This document shows positions 18,083 through 27,074 of a stretch of 64,000 nucleotides of DNA, piece after piece. The number at the start of each line of letters is the position of its first letter. Position 1 is the first letter of the stretch. Below the pieces are notes generated by a model. That model did not search any database, was not told where the DNA came from, and was given only the letters and a program-made list of their open reading frames with translations. Made by a program: the position numbers and the translations under genes. Location of the stretch: the NCBI RefSeq assembly GCF_026343115.1, contig NZ_JAPEMC010000001.1, positions 1,612,001 through 1,676,000 on the forward strand. Reading direction: 5' to 3'. Source of the stretch: Streptomyces sp. NBC_00102. Its GTDB lineage: Bacteria > Actinomycetota > Actinomycetes > Streptomycetales > Streptomycetaceae.

Positions 18083-19546
18083 TCACGTCCGCCCGGGCTC
18101 GACGATCACCTCGCTGCCGATCGGCACGAACCCGGCGGCGAGGAAGCCGCGCAGGGAGCGGGCGTTGCCGGGGGCGACGGCCGCGAAGACGGGCCGGCCC
18201 TCCGGTACGAGGGTGAGGGCGTCGGCCAGCAGACCGCGCCCCCGTCCGGGAACCCCGTCATGGGCGGGGGCTTCGGGATCGTGGAGTTCGATGCTGAGTT
18301 CCGGGCGCCCGGCGAGCCCTTCGGCGAGGGTGATCAGGCCCCGCTCGTCCCCGTACACCCGGACGGCGCGGCGGAGCCGTCGGGCGTGCCGGACGCGCGG
18401 GTGGTCGTCGTGGCCGTCGAGCGGACGCAGCCGCGGCGGGCCTCCGGTTCCCCGGGCGACGAGGGTCGCGTCGGTGACGCCGACCGTGCCGTGCGGGCCT
18501 GCCAGCAGGCGCAGGAAGTCCGGGGCGAGGGAGGCTCCGAAGCCGTCCGGTCCGGCCCCGGCGACCTCGTCGGCGCTCAGCGCGGTGGCGACGACCGCGT
18601 GGCCGGTGAACGCGACGGAGCACTCCGGTCCGCCGGGTACGGGCGGCAGCACCGTCACCCCGCCGTCGACGGGCGGGAAGCGTCCTTCGGCGGCGGCGAG
18701 GAAGAGTCCGAGCAGCGGATGGGGTGCGGTCCGGCGGGCGTCCGCCGGCTGCTCGGCGAGGAAGCCGAGCAGTACGGCGTTGAACCGCTCGGGCTGCTCG
18801 GCGCCCGGCAGGTGGCCCGCGCCCCCGATCACTTCGAGCCGCGCGTGCGGGGCGTGGTGGCACAGTTCCTCGGCGTCGGCGAGCGGGGTGTACGCGTCGT
18901 CGGCGCCGACCACGACGAGTACGGGGACGTCGGCGGCGGCCAGCACGGGCCGGAGGTCGGGGCGTTCGGCACGGCCCCGGAGCGCGGCGGCGGCTCCGCG
19001 CGGGTCGGTGGCCCGCATCATCGCGAGCACCCGGGCGGCCACCTCGGGCAGGGCGGTCACGTTGTAGTCGGCGAGCATCTTGTCGATGACCTCGGCGGCG
19101 TACCCGTCCATGCCCTCGGCCGTCAGCCGGTCGGCGACCTTGTCGCGGTACGCCTTGCCGTCCTCGGTCTCGGGCCGCGCGGAGGTGTCGGAGAGGACCA
19201 GTGCGCGGACCCGTCCGGGGTGCAGCCGCCGGAACTCCAGGGCGATCTGACCGCCCATCGAGACGCCGCCCACCACCGCGTCGGCGAGCCCGAGGTGGTC
19301 GAGGAGGGCGGCGAGGTCGTCCGCGAAGTCGGAGAGGTACACCGTCCCCTCCGTCACCTCGCTCGCGCCGTAGCCGCGCAGGTCCGGGGTGATCACCCGG
19401 TACCCGGCCGCCGCCAGCGCCCGGGCCTGCGGGGCCCAGAGCGTGCGGTCGAACGGGTGGCCGTGGACCAGGAGGACGGGCAGCCCGCCGGAGGGCCCGA
19501 AGTCGTCGTACCGGAGGCTGGCGCCGCGCACCTCGTGGAAGGTCAT
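18083..19546 (-). CDS. Alpha/beta-hydrolase fused to an acetyltransferase-like C-terminal region
   Basis: A 487-residue protein. Residues 1-270 are a complete alpha/beta-hydrolase: LLVHGHPFDRTLW (oxyanion loop), the nucleophile in GGVSMGGQIAL, an acid in VVVGADDAYTP and the histidine in GGAGHLPGAEQPERF. Residues about 285-487 form a separate region ending NARSLRGFLAAGFVPIGSEVI, which resembles the last helix and strand of a GNAT acetyltransferase. The GNAT part lacks a clear acetyl-CoA P-loop, so it may be degenerate. The start at 19546 leaves out 14 poorly supported residues. Substrate unknown. Confidence 0.75.
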   Translation of the reverse strand: MTFHEVRGASLRYDDFGPSGGLPVLLVHGHPFDRTLWAPQARALAAAGYRVITPDLRGYGASEVTEGTVYLSDFADDLAALLDHLGLADAVVGGVSMGGQIALEFRRLHPGRVRALVLSDTSARPETEDGKAYRDKVADRLTAEGMDGYAAEVIDKMLADYNVTALPEVAARVLAMMRATDPRGAAAALRGRAERPDLRPVLAAADVPVLVVVGADDAYTPLADAEELCHHAPHARLEVIGGAGHLPGAEQPERFNAVLLGFLAEQPADARRTAPHPLLGLFLAAAEGRFPPVDGGVTVLPPVPGGPECSVAFTGHAVVATALSADEVAGAGPDGFGASLAPDFLRLLAGPHGTVGVTDATLVARGTGGPPRLRPLDGHDDHPRVRHARRLRRAVRVYGDERGLITLAEGLAGRPELSIELHDPEAPAHDGVPGRGRGLLADALTLVPEGRPVFAAVAPGNARSLRGFLAAGFVPIGSEVIVEPGRT

Positions 19547-19627
19547 GCGGCGCAGGCTAGTCAGCCCGCGCCCCGCACTCCCGGGCAATTCAGCATGTGG
19601 GACGCGGTGCTTGAGGCACCGCCGCCC

Positions 19628-20122
19628 TCAGACCACCTGGTGCAGCCAGCGGACCGGGGCGCCTTCTCCGGCGTGCCGGAAGGACTCCAGCTCGTCGTCC
19701 CAGGGTTTGCCGATGAGCCCGGCGACCTCCGCCTCCAGGTCCGACTCCCCGCGCAGGGAGCGCGTCAGCGCGGCCCGCAGCCGGTCCTCGGGGACGAGGA
19801 TGTCACCGTTCATGCCGGTGACCGCGTGGAAGATGCCGAGCGTCGGGGTGGAGCTGTAGCGCTCCCCCTCGGCCGTGGCGCACGGCTCGGCGGTCACCTC
19901 GAAGCGCAGCAGGTCCCAGCCGCGCAGGGCGGAGGCGAGTTCGGAGGCGGTGCCGGTGCGGCCCCGCCAGGAGAACTCGGACCGCCAGGTGCCGGGCGCG
20001 GCCGGCTGTCTGATCCAGTCCAACTGGACCCGCACCCCGAGTACGCCCGCCACCGCCCATTCGATGTGCGGACAGAGCGCGCGCGGTGCGGAGTGTACGT
20101 ACAGGACTCCACGTGTCGTCAC
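19628..20122 (-). CDS. DUF3145 family protein
   Basis: A 164-residue actinobacterial protein of the DUF3145 type. It begins TTRGVLYVHSAPRALCPHIEWAV and contains LDWIRQPAAPGTWRSEFSW, a GTASELASAL helix and GKPWDDELE near the C-terminus. Function is unknown. The gap to the hydrolase gene downstream is 81 bases. The upstream 368-base region has two palindromes that may control it. Confidence 0.88.
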   Translation of the reverse strand: MTTRGVLYVHSAPRALCPHIEWAVAGVLGVRVQLDWIRQPAAPGTWRSEFSWRGRTGTASELASALRGWDLLRFEVTAEPCATAEGERYSSTPTLGIFHAVTGMNGDILVPEDRLRAALTRSLRGESDLEAEVAGLIGKPWDDELESFRHAGEGAPVRWLHQVV

Positions 20123-20225
20123 CGGAACCTCCCGTGTGGGACGAGGTACGCCTTCCCCAGCGGCCTCGCGCCCGTACCGCCTGTTCCCGGCCGGCTCCCG
20201 AGGTTGTCATCAGTAAACAGCATCG

Positions 20226-20264
20226 GGAGATAATCTCCAGAAAACGGACAGTATGTGACGTGAG
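20226..20264. promoter_or_regulatory. Two short perfect palindromes in the DUF3145/SGNH divergent region
   Basis: GGAGAT-A-ATCTCC (20226-20238) and GGTAA-C-TTACC (20254-20264) lie 16 bases apart in an AT-richer island of the 368-base divergent region (20123-20490). They look like protein-binding sites near the DUF3145 promoter. The rest of the gap up to 20490 shows no gene I can support. Confidence 0.45.
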
Positions 20265-20490
20265 GTAACTTACCGGACCTCCCGTGCGGGGCGCGGGCGG
20301 GCGGGCCTCACTGGTTCTCCCGGAAAAAGCTACCGTGCGCCGGGGCCGGGCGTGTGACGTACGGTCGGTCCGGGGCCCCTTGTTCGGCCGCTTTCACCCG
20401 GCGGAGCGCGCCCGGCGCACGCCTGCGCGTACGGGCTGTGCCGGGGGCCATGACCAGGGGCATAGGCCAGCAACGACCGGAGGTTGAGGG

Positions 20491-21417
20491 ATGCCGGAAC
20501 GCACACGGTCGGGTCGTCGTTCCCGTACGGCCGTCACCGGAATGGCCGCATGGGCGTGCGCCGGCGCACTCGCGCTGACGGGGTGTTCCGGCGGAGCGGA
20601 CGGGGGCGCGCAGAACGCGCCGAAGGGCGCCGGTCGCGCGACGGCCGCCGCGCCCGCCGGTCCGGTGTGGAACCGCCACCCCGCCTCGGTCGCGGCGGTC
20701 GGCGATTCGATGACCCGGGGGTTCGACGCCTGCTCGGTGCTGGCCGACTGTCCCGAGGTCTCCTGGGCCACCGGGACGGACGGCGCGGTGCGCAGTCTCG
20801 CCGCCCGGCTCCTCGGCCCGTCCGAGGTGGCGGCGCACAGCTGGAACCACGCCGTGTCGGGCGCCCGGATCGCCCAGTTGCCGGAGCAGATGGCCGAGGC
20901 GGCGCGGGAACGTCCGGAGCTGGTGACGGTGATGATGGGCGCCAACGACGCCTGCCGGGGCTCGGTGGCGTCCATGACCCCCGTGGCGGACTTCCGGTTC
21001 TCCTTCGACCTGTCGCTGCGGCAGTTGCGGGCCGCCGCCCCGAAGGCGCAGGTGTACGTGGCGAGCGTGCCGGACCTGTGGCGGCTCTGGTCGACCGGGC
21101 GCCGCAACCCGCTGGGCAAGCAGGTCTGGAAGCTCGGGATCTGCAAGGCGATGCTGGCGGACGCGGACGACATGGGCGCCGCCGCCACCGCCCGGCGGGC
21201 GGCCGTGCGCGAGCGGGTGGTGGAGTACAACCAGGTGCTGCGCGAGGTGTGCGCGAAGGACGAGCTCTGCCGGTACGACGGCGACGCGGTCTACGACTAT
21301 CCGTTCACCGGCGCCCAACTCAGCCCGTGGGACTGGTTCCACCCGGGGCGCGACGGGCAGGCCCGGCTGGCCGAGATCGCCTACCGCAATGTCACGGCAG
21401 CCGCCCCACCAGCGTAA
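20491..21417 (+). CDS. SGNH/GDSL-family hydrolase, predicted lipoprotein
   Basis: A 308-residue secreted esterase-like protein. The signal region ends in a lipobox, ALALTGC (Cys about residue 32), so it is probably anchored outside the membrane. SGNH blocks are visible: VGDSMTRGFDA (Ser), a glycine in the HAVSGARI region, MMGANDAC (Asn) and DWFHPGRDGQARLA (Asp and His). The substrate is unknown; family members deacylate or hydrolyse esters. ATG with GAGG a few bases upstream. The stop is 9 bases from galM. Confidence 0.85.
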   Translation: MPERTRSGRRSRTAVTGMAAWACAGALALTGCSGGADGGAQNAPKGAGRATAAAPAGPVWNRHPASVAAVGDSMTRGFDACSVLADCPEVSWATGTDGAVRSLAARLLGPSEVAAHSWNHAVSGARIAQLPEQMAEAARERPELVTVMMGANDACRGSVASMTPVADFRFSFDLSLRQLRAAAPKAQVYVASVPDLWRLWSTGRRNPLGKQVWKLGICKAMLADADDMGAAATARRAAVRERVVEYNQVLREVCAKDELCRYDGDAVYDYPFTGAQLSPWDWFHPGRDGQARLAEIAYRNVTAAAPPA

Positions 21418-21426
21418 AGTCCGATC

Positions 21427-22428
21427 ATGAGTACGAGTACGACGACGATCAGCAGCGAAGCGTTCGGCACCCTCCCGGACGGCACGTCCGTGGAGCGCTG
21501 GACCCTGGAGCGCGACGGGAGCCGGGTGCGTCTGCTGACGTACGGCGCGATCGTGCAGTCCGTCGAGGTGCCGGACCGGGACGGGACCGCCGGGGAGATC
21601 GTCCTCGGGCTGCCGGACCTCGCCGGGTACACGACGTATGCCTCGCCGTTCTTCGGCGCGGTCTGCGGCCGGTACGCGAACCGCATCGGCGGCGCCTCCT
21701 TCACGCTCGACGGCCGCACCCACCGGCTGACCGCCAACGAGGGCCCCAACCAGCTGCACGGCGGGGCGCGCGGCTTCGACAAGCGCGTCTGGGAAGCCCG
21801 CGAGGTGGACGGCGGTGTGGAGCTGCGCCTCGTCGCCGAGGACGGCGAGGAGGGCTTCCCGGGGAGGCTCGCGGTCTCGGTGACGTACACGCTGGAGCCG
21901 GGCGGCTCGCTGCGGATCGGCTACCGGGCGACGACCGACGCGCCGACCGTCGTGAACCTCACCAACCACACGTACTGGAACCTGGCCGGTGCGGGCACCG
22001 GCAGCGCGCTCGGGCACGAGCTGCGGATCGCGGCCGGGCGGATCACCCCGGTGGACGACGCCTCGCTGCCGACCGGCGAACTCGCCCCGGTGGACGGCAC
22101 CCGGTTCGACTTCCGCACGCCGAAGCCGGTGGGCCCCGCGTACGACCACAACTACGTGCTGGACACCCCGGGCGGGCTCGCCGAGGTCGCCGCCGAGCTG
22201 TACGACGCGGGTTCCGGGCGGGCGCTGACGGTGCGGACGACCGAGCCGGGCATCCAGCTGTACACCGCCGACCACCTCGGCGACGGCCCGTTCGTGCCGT
22301 CCGCGGGCATCGCGCTGGAGACCCAGCACTTCCCGGACTCGCCGAACCGGCCGGACTTCCCGAGCACGGTGCTGCGGCCGGGCGAGGAGTACGTCTCGAC
22401 GACGGAGTACGGCTTCTCCGTGCGCTGA
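21427..22428 (+). CDS. galM: Aldose 1-epimerase (mutarotase)
   Basis: Interconverts alpha and beta anomers of aldoses. The 333-residue protein has the family pattern: VCGRYANRIGGASF, NQLHGGARGFDKRVWE (a catalytic histidine), NLTNHTYWNLAG (second histidine) and the C-terminal HFPDSPNRPDFPSTVLRPGEEY with the acid. No clear RBS precedes the ATG. A TAAAGT hexamer at 21415-21420 ends 6 bases before it, so a leaderless transcript is possible. A perfect 18-bp terminator follows 28 bases downstream. Confidence 0.93.
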   Translation: MSTSTTTISSEAFGTLPDGTSVERWTLERDGSRVRLLTYGAIVQSVEVPDRDGTAGEIVLGLPDLAGYTTYASPFFGAVCGRYANRIGGASFTLDGRTHRLTANEGPNQLHGGARGFDKRVWEAREVDGGVELRLVAEDGEEGFPGRLAVSVTYTLEPGGSLRIGYRATTDAPTVVNLTNHTYWNLAGAGTGSALGHELRIAAGRITPVDDASLPTGELAPVDGTRFDFRTPKPVGPAYDHNYVLDTPGGLAEVAAELYDAGSGRALTVRTTEPGIQLYTADHLGDGPFVPSAGIALETQHFPDSPNRPDFPSTVLRPGEEYVSTTEYGFSVR

Positions 22429-22456
22429 GCTCCGCCCGGAAGACGAGCGGGACGTG

Positions 22457-22500
22457 GGAGGAGCCCCGCAGCGGTGTCAGGTCCGCTGCGGGGCTCCTCC
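22457..22500 (+). terminator. Perfect 18-bp hairpin after galM
   Basis: GGAGGAGCCCCGCAGCGG (22457-22474) is exactly complementary to 22483-22500 with an 8-base loop. It lies downstream of galM and upstream of the AraC-type gene, so it separates two transcripts. Confidence 0.88.
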
Positions 22501-22621
22501 GTGCGTGGACCGTCCCGGACCCGGTACGTACCCGGGATCGGCGCGATCATGCCCATGACCGGTACTCCGCATCTGCCGAAGAGCCGTGCGCGGCCGGCGG
22601 GCACTGTGCGAAGGTGGCCGG

Positions 22622-23032
22622 ATGACGTCGTTGGAAGACCTCCGCAGACTGCGCCGGGCCCGCGACCGGATGGACCGCGAGTACGCCGAGCCGCTCGACG
22701 TCCCCGCGCTGGCGCGTACCGCCCTGATGTCGGCGGGCCACTTCTCCCGCAGCTTCCGGGCGGCCTACGGGGAGACCCCGTACAACTACCTCATGACCCG
22801 CCGGATCGAGCGGGCGAAGGCGCTGCTGCGGCGGGGCGACCTGTCGGTCACCGAGGTCTGCTTCGAGGTCGGCTGCACCTCGCTGGGGTCGTTCAGCTCG
22901 CGCTTCACCGAGCTGGTCGGCGAGAGCCCGAGCGCCTACCGGGCCCGCTCCCACGAGGCGGGCGCGGCCGTCCCCGCCTGCGTCGCGAAGATCAACACGA
23001 GACCGGTCAGGAATGGAGAAGCGAAACGATGA
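22622..23032 (+). CDS. AraC-family DNA-binding protein (HTH-only)
   Basis: A 136-residue protein made almost entirely of the two AraC HTH motifs: DVPALARTALMSAGHFSRSFRAAYGETP, then RRIERAKALLRRGDLSVTEVCFEVGCTSLGSFSSRF. It lacks the usual sensor cupin, so it may act without a ligand or respond through a partner. The VOC gene follows by 22 bases and is a probable target or operon partner. Confidence 0.88.
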   Translation: MTSLEDLRRLRRARDRMDREYAEPLDVPALARTALMSAGHFSRSFRAAYGETPYNYLMTRRIERAKALLRRGDLSVTEVCFEVGCTSLGSFSSRFTELVGESPSAYRARSHEAGAAVPACVAKINTRPVRNGEAKR

Positions 23033-23054
23033 CCCCGCCCGTAGCGTGAAACGC

Positions 23055-23468
23055 ATGGACATCAACCTTTCCCAGTGCTTCATCGCCGTCGACGACCACG
23101 ACAAGGCGCTCCCCTTCTACCGCGACGTGCTCGGGCTCGAAGTCCGCAACGACGTCGGCTTCGAGGGGATGCGCTGGGTGACCGTCGGCTCCCCCTCGCA
23201 GCCCGGCGTGAACATCGTGCTGGAGCCGCCACTGGCGGACCCGGGCGCCTCGCCCGCCGACCGGCAGGCCGTGGCGGAACTCCTCGCCAAGGGCCTGCTG
23301 CGCGGGGTCATCTTCTCGACCGACGACGTCGACGCCACCTTCGAGCGCATCCGCGAGGGCGGCGGCGAGGTACTCCAGGAGCCGCTCGACCAGCCCTACG
23401 GCGTCCGCGACTGCGCCTTCCGCGACCCGTCGGGCAACATGCTGCGCTTCACCCAGAACAAGAAGTGA
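23055..23468 (+). CDS. VOC (glyoxalase/bleomycin-resistance) superfamily protein
   Basis: A 137-residue protein with two paired beta-alpha-beta-beta-beta units: DINLSQCFIAVDDHDKALPFYRDVLGLEV and DVDATFERIREGGGEVLQEPLDQPYGVRDCAFRDPSGNMLRF. Metal-type residues include His in VDDHDK and Glu in the C-terminal half. AraC-VOC pairs are common in Streptomyces, though the substrate is unknown. The ATG at 23055 has no SD; TAGCGT ends 7 bases upstream, as in leaderless genes. An alternative start at 23013 overlaps the AraC gene. Confidence 0.85.
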   Translation: MDINLSQCFIAVDDHDKALPFYRDVLGLEVRNDVGFEGMRWVTVGSPSQPGVNIVLEPPLADPGASPADRQAVAELLAKGLLRGVIFSTDDVDATFERIREGGGEVLQEPLDQPYGVRDCAFRDPSGNMLRFTQNKK

Positions 23469-23531
23469 CGCGCGCGCCCATCGCGCCGTAGACCATCGCA
23501 CGCCGGAACGCGCACCGCAGGAGGAGACAGT

Positions 23532-25931
23532 ATGAGCAGGGCCCAGGGGACGGATCGACGGTCGGCCGAGGAGCGCGGGGCGGACGGCCACGATCTGATC
23601 CGGGTGCACGGCGCGCGGGTGAACAACCTCAAGGACATCAGCGTCGAACTCCCCAAGCGCCGGCTGACAGTGTTCACCGGCGTCTCCGGCTCGGGCAAGA
23701 GCTCCCTGGTGTTCGGCACGGTCGCCGCCGAGTCGCAGCGGCTGATCAACGAGACGTACAGCGCCTTCGTGCAGGGTTTCATGCCCACGCAGGCACGGCC
23801 CGAGGTGGACGTGCTCGACGGCCTGACCACCGCGATCCTCGTCGACCAGCAGCGGCTCGGCGGAGACCCCCGCTCCACCGTCGGCACCGCCACCGACGCC
23901 AACGCGATGCTGCGCATCCTCTTCAGCCGCCTCGGTAAGCCGCACATCGGTCCGCCGAGCGCGTACGCGTTCAACGTCCCCTCGGTACGGGCGAGCGGGG
24001 CGATCACCGTCGAACGCGGCAACAAGAAGGCCGTGAAGGCCACCTTCAACCGGACCGGCGGGATGTGCCCGCGCTGCGAGGGCCGGGGCACCGTCTCCGA
24101 CATCGACCTCACCCAGCTCTACGACGACTCCAAGTCGCTGGCCGAGGGCGCGTTCACCATCCCCGGCTGGAAGTCCGACAGCTTCTGGACCGTGCGGGTC
24201 TACGCCGAGTCCGGCTTCCTCGACCCGGACAAGCCGATCCGCGACTTCACCAAGAAGGAGATGCAGGACTTCCTGCACCGGGAGCCCACCAAGGTGAAGG
24301 TCGAGGGCGTCAACCTCACCTACGAGGGGCTGATCCCCAAGATCCAGAAGTCCTTCCTCTCCAAGGACAAGGAGTCGCTCCAGCCGCACGTCCGGGCGTT
24401 CGTGGAGCGCGCGGTCACCTTCACCCCCTGCCCCGAGTGCGAGGGCACCCGGCTCAGCGAGGGGGCGCGGTCCTCGAAGATCGCGCGCGTCTCCATCGCC
24501 GACGCCTGCGCGATGCAGATCAGCGACCTCGCCGCGTGGGTGGCCGGTCTGGACGAGCCCTCGGTGGCGCCGCTCCTCACCGCTTTGGGGCGGACCCTCG
24601 ACTCGTTCGTGGAGATCGGCCTCGGCTACCTCTCGCTCGACCGCCCGGCGGGCACGCTCTCCGGCGGCGAGGCGCAGCGCGTGAAGATGATCCGCCATCT
24701 CGGCTCCTCGCTCACCGATGTCACGTACGTCTTCGACGAGCCGACCATCGGGCTGCACCCGCACGACATCCAGCGGATGAACGGCCTGCTGCTGCGGCTG
24801 CGGGACAAGGGCAACACGGTGCTCGTGGTGGAGCACAAGCCGGAGACGATCTCCATCGCCGACCATGTGGTGGACCTGGGCCCCGGCGCCGGTACGGCAG
24901 GAGGCACGGTCTGTTTCGAGGGGACCGTGGAGGGCCTGCGCAAGAGCGACACGGTCACCGGCCGCCACTTCGACGACCGGGCCGAGCTCAAGACACAGGT
25001 GCGGAAGCCCACCGGGGTGCTGGAGATCCGGGGCGCCTCGACGCACAACCTGCGGGACGTCGACGTGGACCTGCCCCTCGGGGTGCTCACGGTGGTCACC
25101 GGGGTCGCCGGTTCGGGCAAGAGCTCGCTGGTGCACGGGGCGCTCCCCCGGCAGGCGGGGGGCGGGGACGTCGTGTCGGTGGACCAGAGCCCGATCCGGG
25201 GTTCGCGGCGGAGCAACCCGGCGACGTACACCGGGCTGCTGGACCCGGTCCGCAAGGCGTTCGCGAAGGCCAACGACGTGAAGCCCGCGCTCTTCAGCGC
25301 CAACTCCGAGGGTGCGTGCCCCGGTTGCAACGGCATCGGGGTCGTCTACACCGATCTGGCGATGATGGCGGGGGTCGCCTCGGTCTGCGAGGAGTGCGAG
25401 GGCCGCCGCTACCAGGACGCGGTACTCGCCTACCGGCTCGGCGGGCGGGACATCAGCGAGGTGCTGGCCATGTCGGCGTCCGAGGCGCGGGAGTTCTTCG
25501 CCGAGGGCGAGGCGGCGACGCCCGCCGCGGAGCGGATTCTCGCCCGGCTGGTGGACGTCGGGCTCGGATACCTCACCCTGGGGCAGCCGTTGACCACCCT
25601 CTCCGGCGGTGAGCGCCAACGCCTCAAGCTGGCCACGCACATGGGCGAGAAGGGCGGGATCTATCTGCTCGACGAGCCGACCACGGGTCTGCACCTCGCC
25701 GACGTCGAGCAGTTGCTCGGTCTGCTCGACCGACTGGTGGACTCGGGGAAGTCCGTGATCGTGGTCGAGCACCACCAGGCGGTCATGGCACACGCCGACT
25801 GGATCGTCGACCTCGGTCCCGGGGCGGGGCACGACGGCGGGCGGATCGTCTTCGAGGGAACCCCGGCCGACCTGGTCGCCGCCCGATCCACCCTCACGGG
25901 CGAGCACCTGGCGGCGTACGTCGGGGCCTGA
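23532..25931 (+). CDS. UvrA-like ABC ATPase (DrrC/UvrA2 type)
   Basis: A 799-residue soluble protein with two ABC modules and no transmembrane segments. Module 1 has GVSGSGKSSLV, signature LSGGEAQRVK and Walker B YVFDEPTIGLHPHD. Module 2 has GVAGSGKSSLV, LSGGERQRLK and YLLDEPTTGLHLAD. Zinc-type cysteine pairs CPRCEGRG, CPECEGTR, CPGCNGIG and CEECEGRR remain. It is shorter than UvrA (about 950 residues) and lacks room for the UvrB-binding domain. It resembles DrrC, which gives DNA-intercalator resistance in producers. Strong RBS (AGGAGGA). It probably protects DNA or removes adducts, but the ligand is unknown. Confidence 0.9.
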   Translation: MSRAQGTDRRSAEERGADGHDLIRVHGARVNNLKDISVELPKRRLTVFTGVSGSGKSSLVFGTVAAESQRLINETYSAFVQGFMPTQARPEVDVLDGLTTAILVDQQRLGGDPRSTVGTATDANAMLRILFSRLGKPHIGPPSAYAFNVPSVRASGAITVERGNKKAVKATFNRTGGMCPRCEGRGTVSDIDLTQLYDDSKSLAEGAFTIPGWKSDSFWTVRVYAESGFLDPDKPIRDFTKKEMQDFLHREPTKVKVEGVNLTYEGLIPKIQKSFLSKDKESLQPHVRAFVERAVTFTPCPECEGTRLSEGARSSKIARVSIADACAMQISDLAAWVAGLDEPSVAPLLTALGRTLDSFVEIGLGYLSLDRPAGTLSGGEAQRVKMIRHLGSSLTDVTYVFDEPTIGLHPHDIQRMNGLLLRLRDKGNTVLVVEHKPETISIADHVVDLGPGAGTAGGTVCFEGTVEGLRKSDTVTGRHFDDRAELKTQVRKPTGVLEIRGASTHNLRDVDVDLPLGVLTVVTGVAGSGKSSLVHGALPRQAGGGDVVSVDQSPIRGSRRSNPATYTGLLDPVRKAFAKANDVKPALFSANSEGACPGCNGIGVVYTDLAMMAGVASVCEECEGRRYQDAVLAYRLGGRDISEVLAMSASEAREFFAEGEAATPAAERILARLVDVGLGYLTLGQPLTTLSGGERQRLKLATHMGEKGGIYLLDEPTTGLHLADVEQLLGLLDRLVDSGKSVIVVEHHQAVMAHADWIVDLGPGAGHDGGRIVFEGTPADLVAARSTLTGEHLAAYVGA

Positions 25932-25976
25932 GCGGCCGGGACTTCGCCGACTGCCTGGCCACGGACCCAGCGCCCG

Positions 25977-27074
25977 TCAGGGGCTGCGCATCAGGTTGCG
26001 GAGACCGGCGACGAGGGCCGCGACATCGCGTTCGGCAGGCTCCGGGGCGGCCGCCGCGTCGGCCGCTCCGGGCGCTTGGTGGGCCGTACGGCAGGGGGCG
26101 CAGAGGCCGTCCGGGAGTGCCTCGGCCCGGCCGGGGCGGCCGCAGTCGGTGCACTCGACCAGGAGCCCGCGCACCGGGGTGGCGGGGCGGCCTCCCGGAG
26201 CCGGGACCGGCGGCGGGGTCGGTGCGGCGGGCAGGCGGGGCGGCATCTTGTCGGTGAGGCGGCGGCGTGCGAGCCCCACGGGTGACCCGACCTGCTCGGG
26301 CAGCCCGGCGGTGAGCGCCGAGGTCAGGTACTCGGCGCTGACGCCCCGTGCGAACCAGGCGGCGGCGAGCGGCTCCAGGACCTGGCAGTCGGCGGCGGAG
26401 AGCGTCAAGCGGGGCTCCCGGCGGCCCAGTTCGGCCAGGGCGAGATAGGCGGGGGACGGACCGGACGCGCCGTCGGCGGCGCCAACGGCAGCCGCAGCCG
26501 GTTCCTGGTGTTCCTGCGGCTGAGCCTCCGGCGGGTTCGGGCCCGGAGTTGCGGCGGCGGCCGCGTCAGCCTCCGGCCGCCCGTCCGACGCGCGCTGCGG
26601 GGTGCGCTGCCGAGGCACGACAGGCTGCGAGGTCACGACCGGTTCAGGGCTGGGGACCTGCTCCTGTGCGGCGGCTTCCGCTTCGAGGCGGGCGGTCCAC
26701 CACTCGTTGTCGCGGGCGGTCCGCGACCAGAAGGTGAGCGTCACCCACCGGCTCGCGCCGTCCAGCTCCAACCGGGAGCGCATCCGGCGCAGATGCCCGG
26801 CCAGAGCGAGCGCACGCAGAGCGGTGCCGATGGCCATCTGGCCGTACAGGGGCAGGTCCTTGGCCAGCGACTTGATGTCCATGGCGGCACCGTCCGGCAG
26901 GTGGTCGACATATCCGGCGACATACCGTTCCCGTTCCGGCAGGAAGGCGAAGTCGGCGGCGTGGGGCGGCTCCTGGCCGGAGACGGACTGCTTGCCGTAA
27001 CCCGGATGCGCCTTGCGGTACGGGCGGGAAGCTGCGAGGGCGGGCGGGGCAGAGCTAGAGTGCTGGGTAGCCAT
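25977..27074 (-). CDS. Winged-helix protein with a C-terminal zinc-ribbon
   Basis: A 365-residue protein. An N-terminal winged-helix-like region (LPDGAAMDIKSLAKDLPLYGQMAIGTALRALALAGHLRRM) is followed by a long Ala/Pro/Glu-rich linker, a helical region (LSAADCQVLEPLAAAWFARGVSAEYLTSALTAG), and a four-cysteine zinc ribbon (VECTDCGRPGRAEALPDGLCAPCR). Paralogues are common in Streptomyces and are usually annotated as MarR-like or hypothetical. Function unknown. The start at ATG 27074 has AGAAAG about 9 bases upstream. Confidence 0.78.
   Translation of the reverse strand: MATQHSSSAPPALAASRPYRKAHPGYGKQSVSGQEPPHAADFAFLPERERYVAGYVDHLPDGAAMDIKSLAKDLPLYGQMAIGTALRALALAGHLRRMRSRLELDGASRWVTLTFWSRTARDNEWWTARLEAEAAAQEQVPSPEPVVTSQPVVPRQRTPQRASDGRPEADAAAAATPGPNPPEAQPQEHQEPAAAAVGAADGASGPSPAYLALAELGRREPRLTLSAADCQVLEPLAAAWFARGVSAEYLTSALTAGLPEQVGSPVGLARRRLTDKMPPRLPAAPTPPPVPAPGGRPATPVRGLLVECTDCGRPGRAEALPDGLCAPCRTAHQAPGAADAAAAPEPAERDVAALVAGLRNLMRSP

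Noticed and set aside
23007..25907. A 966-codon minus-strand frame opposite the UvrA-like gene
   Set aside because: Shadow frame; the plus strand has two complete ABC modules.
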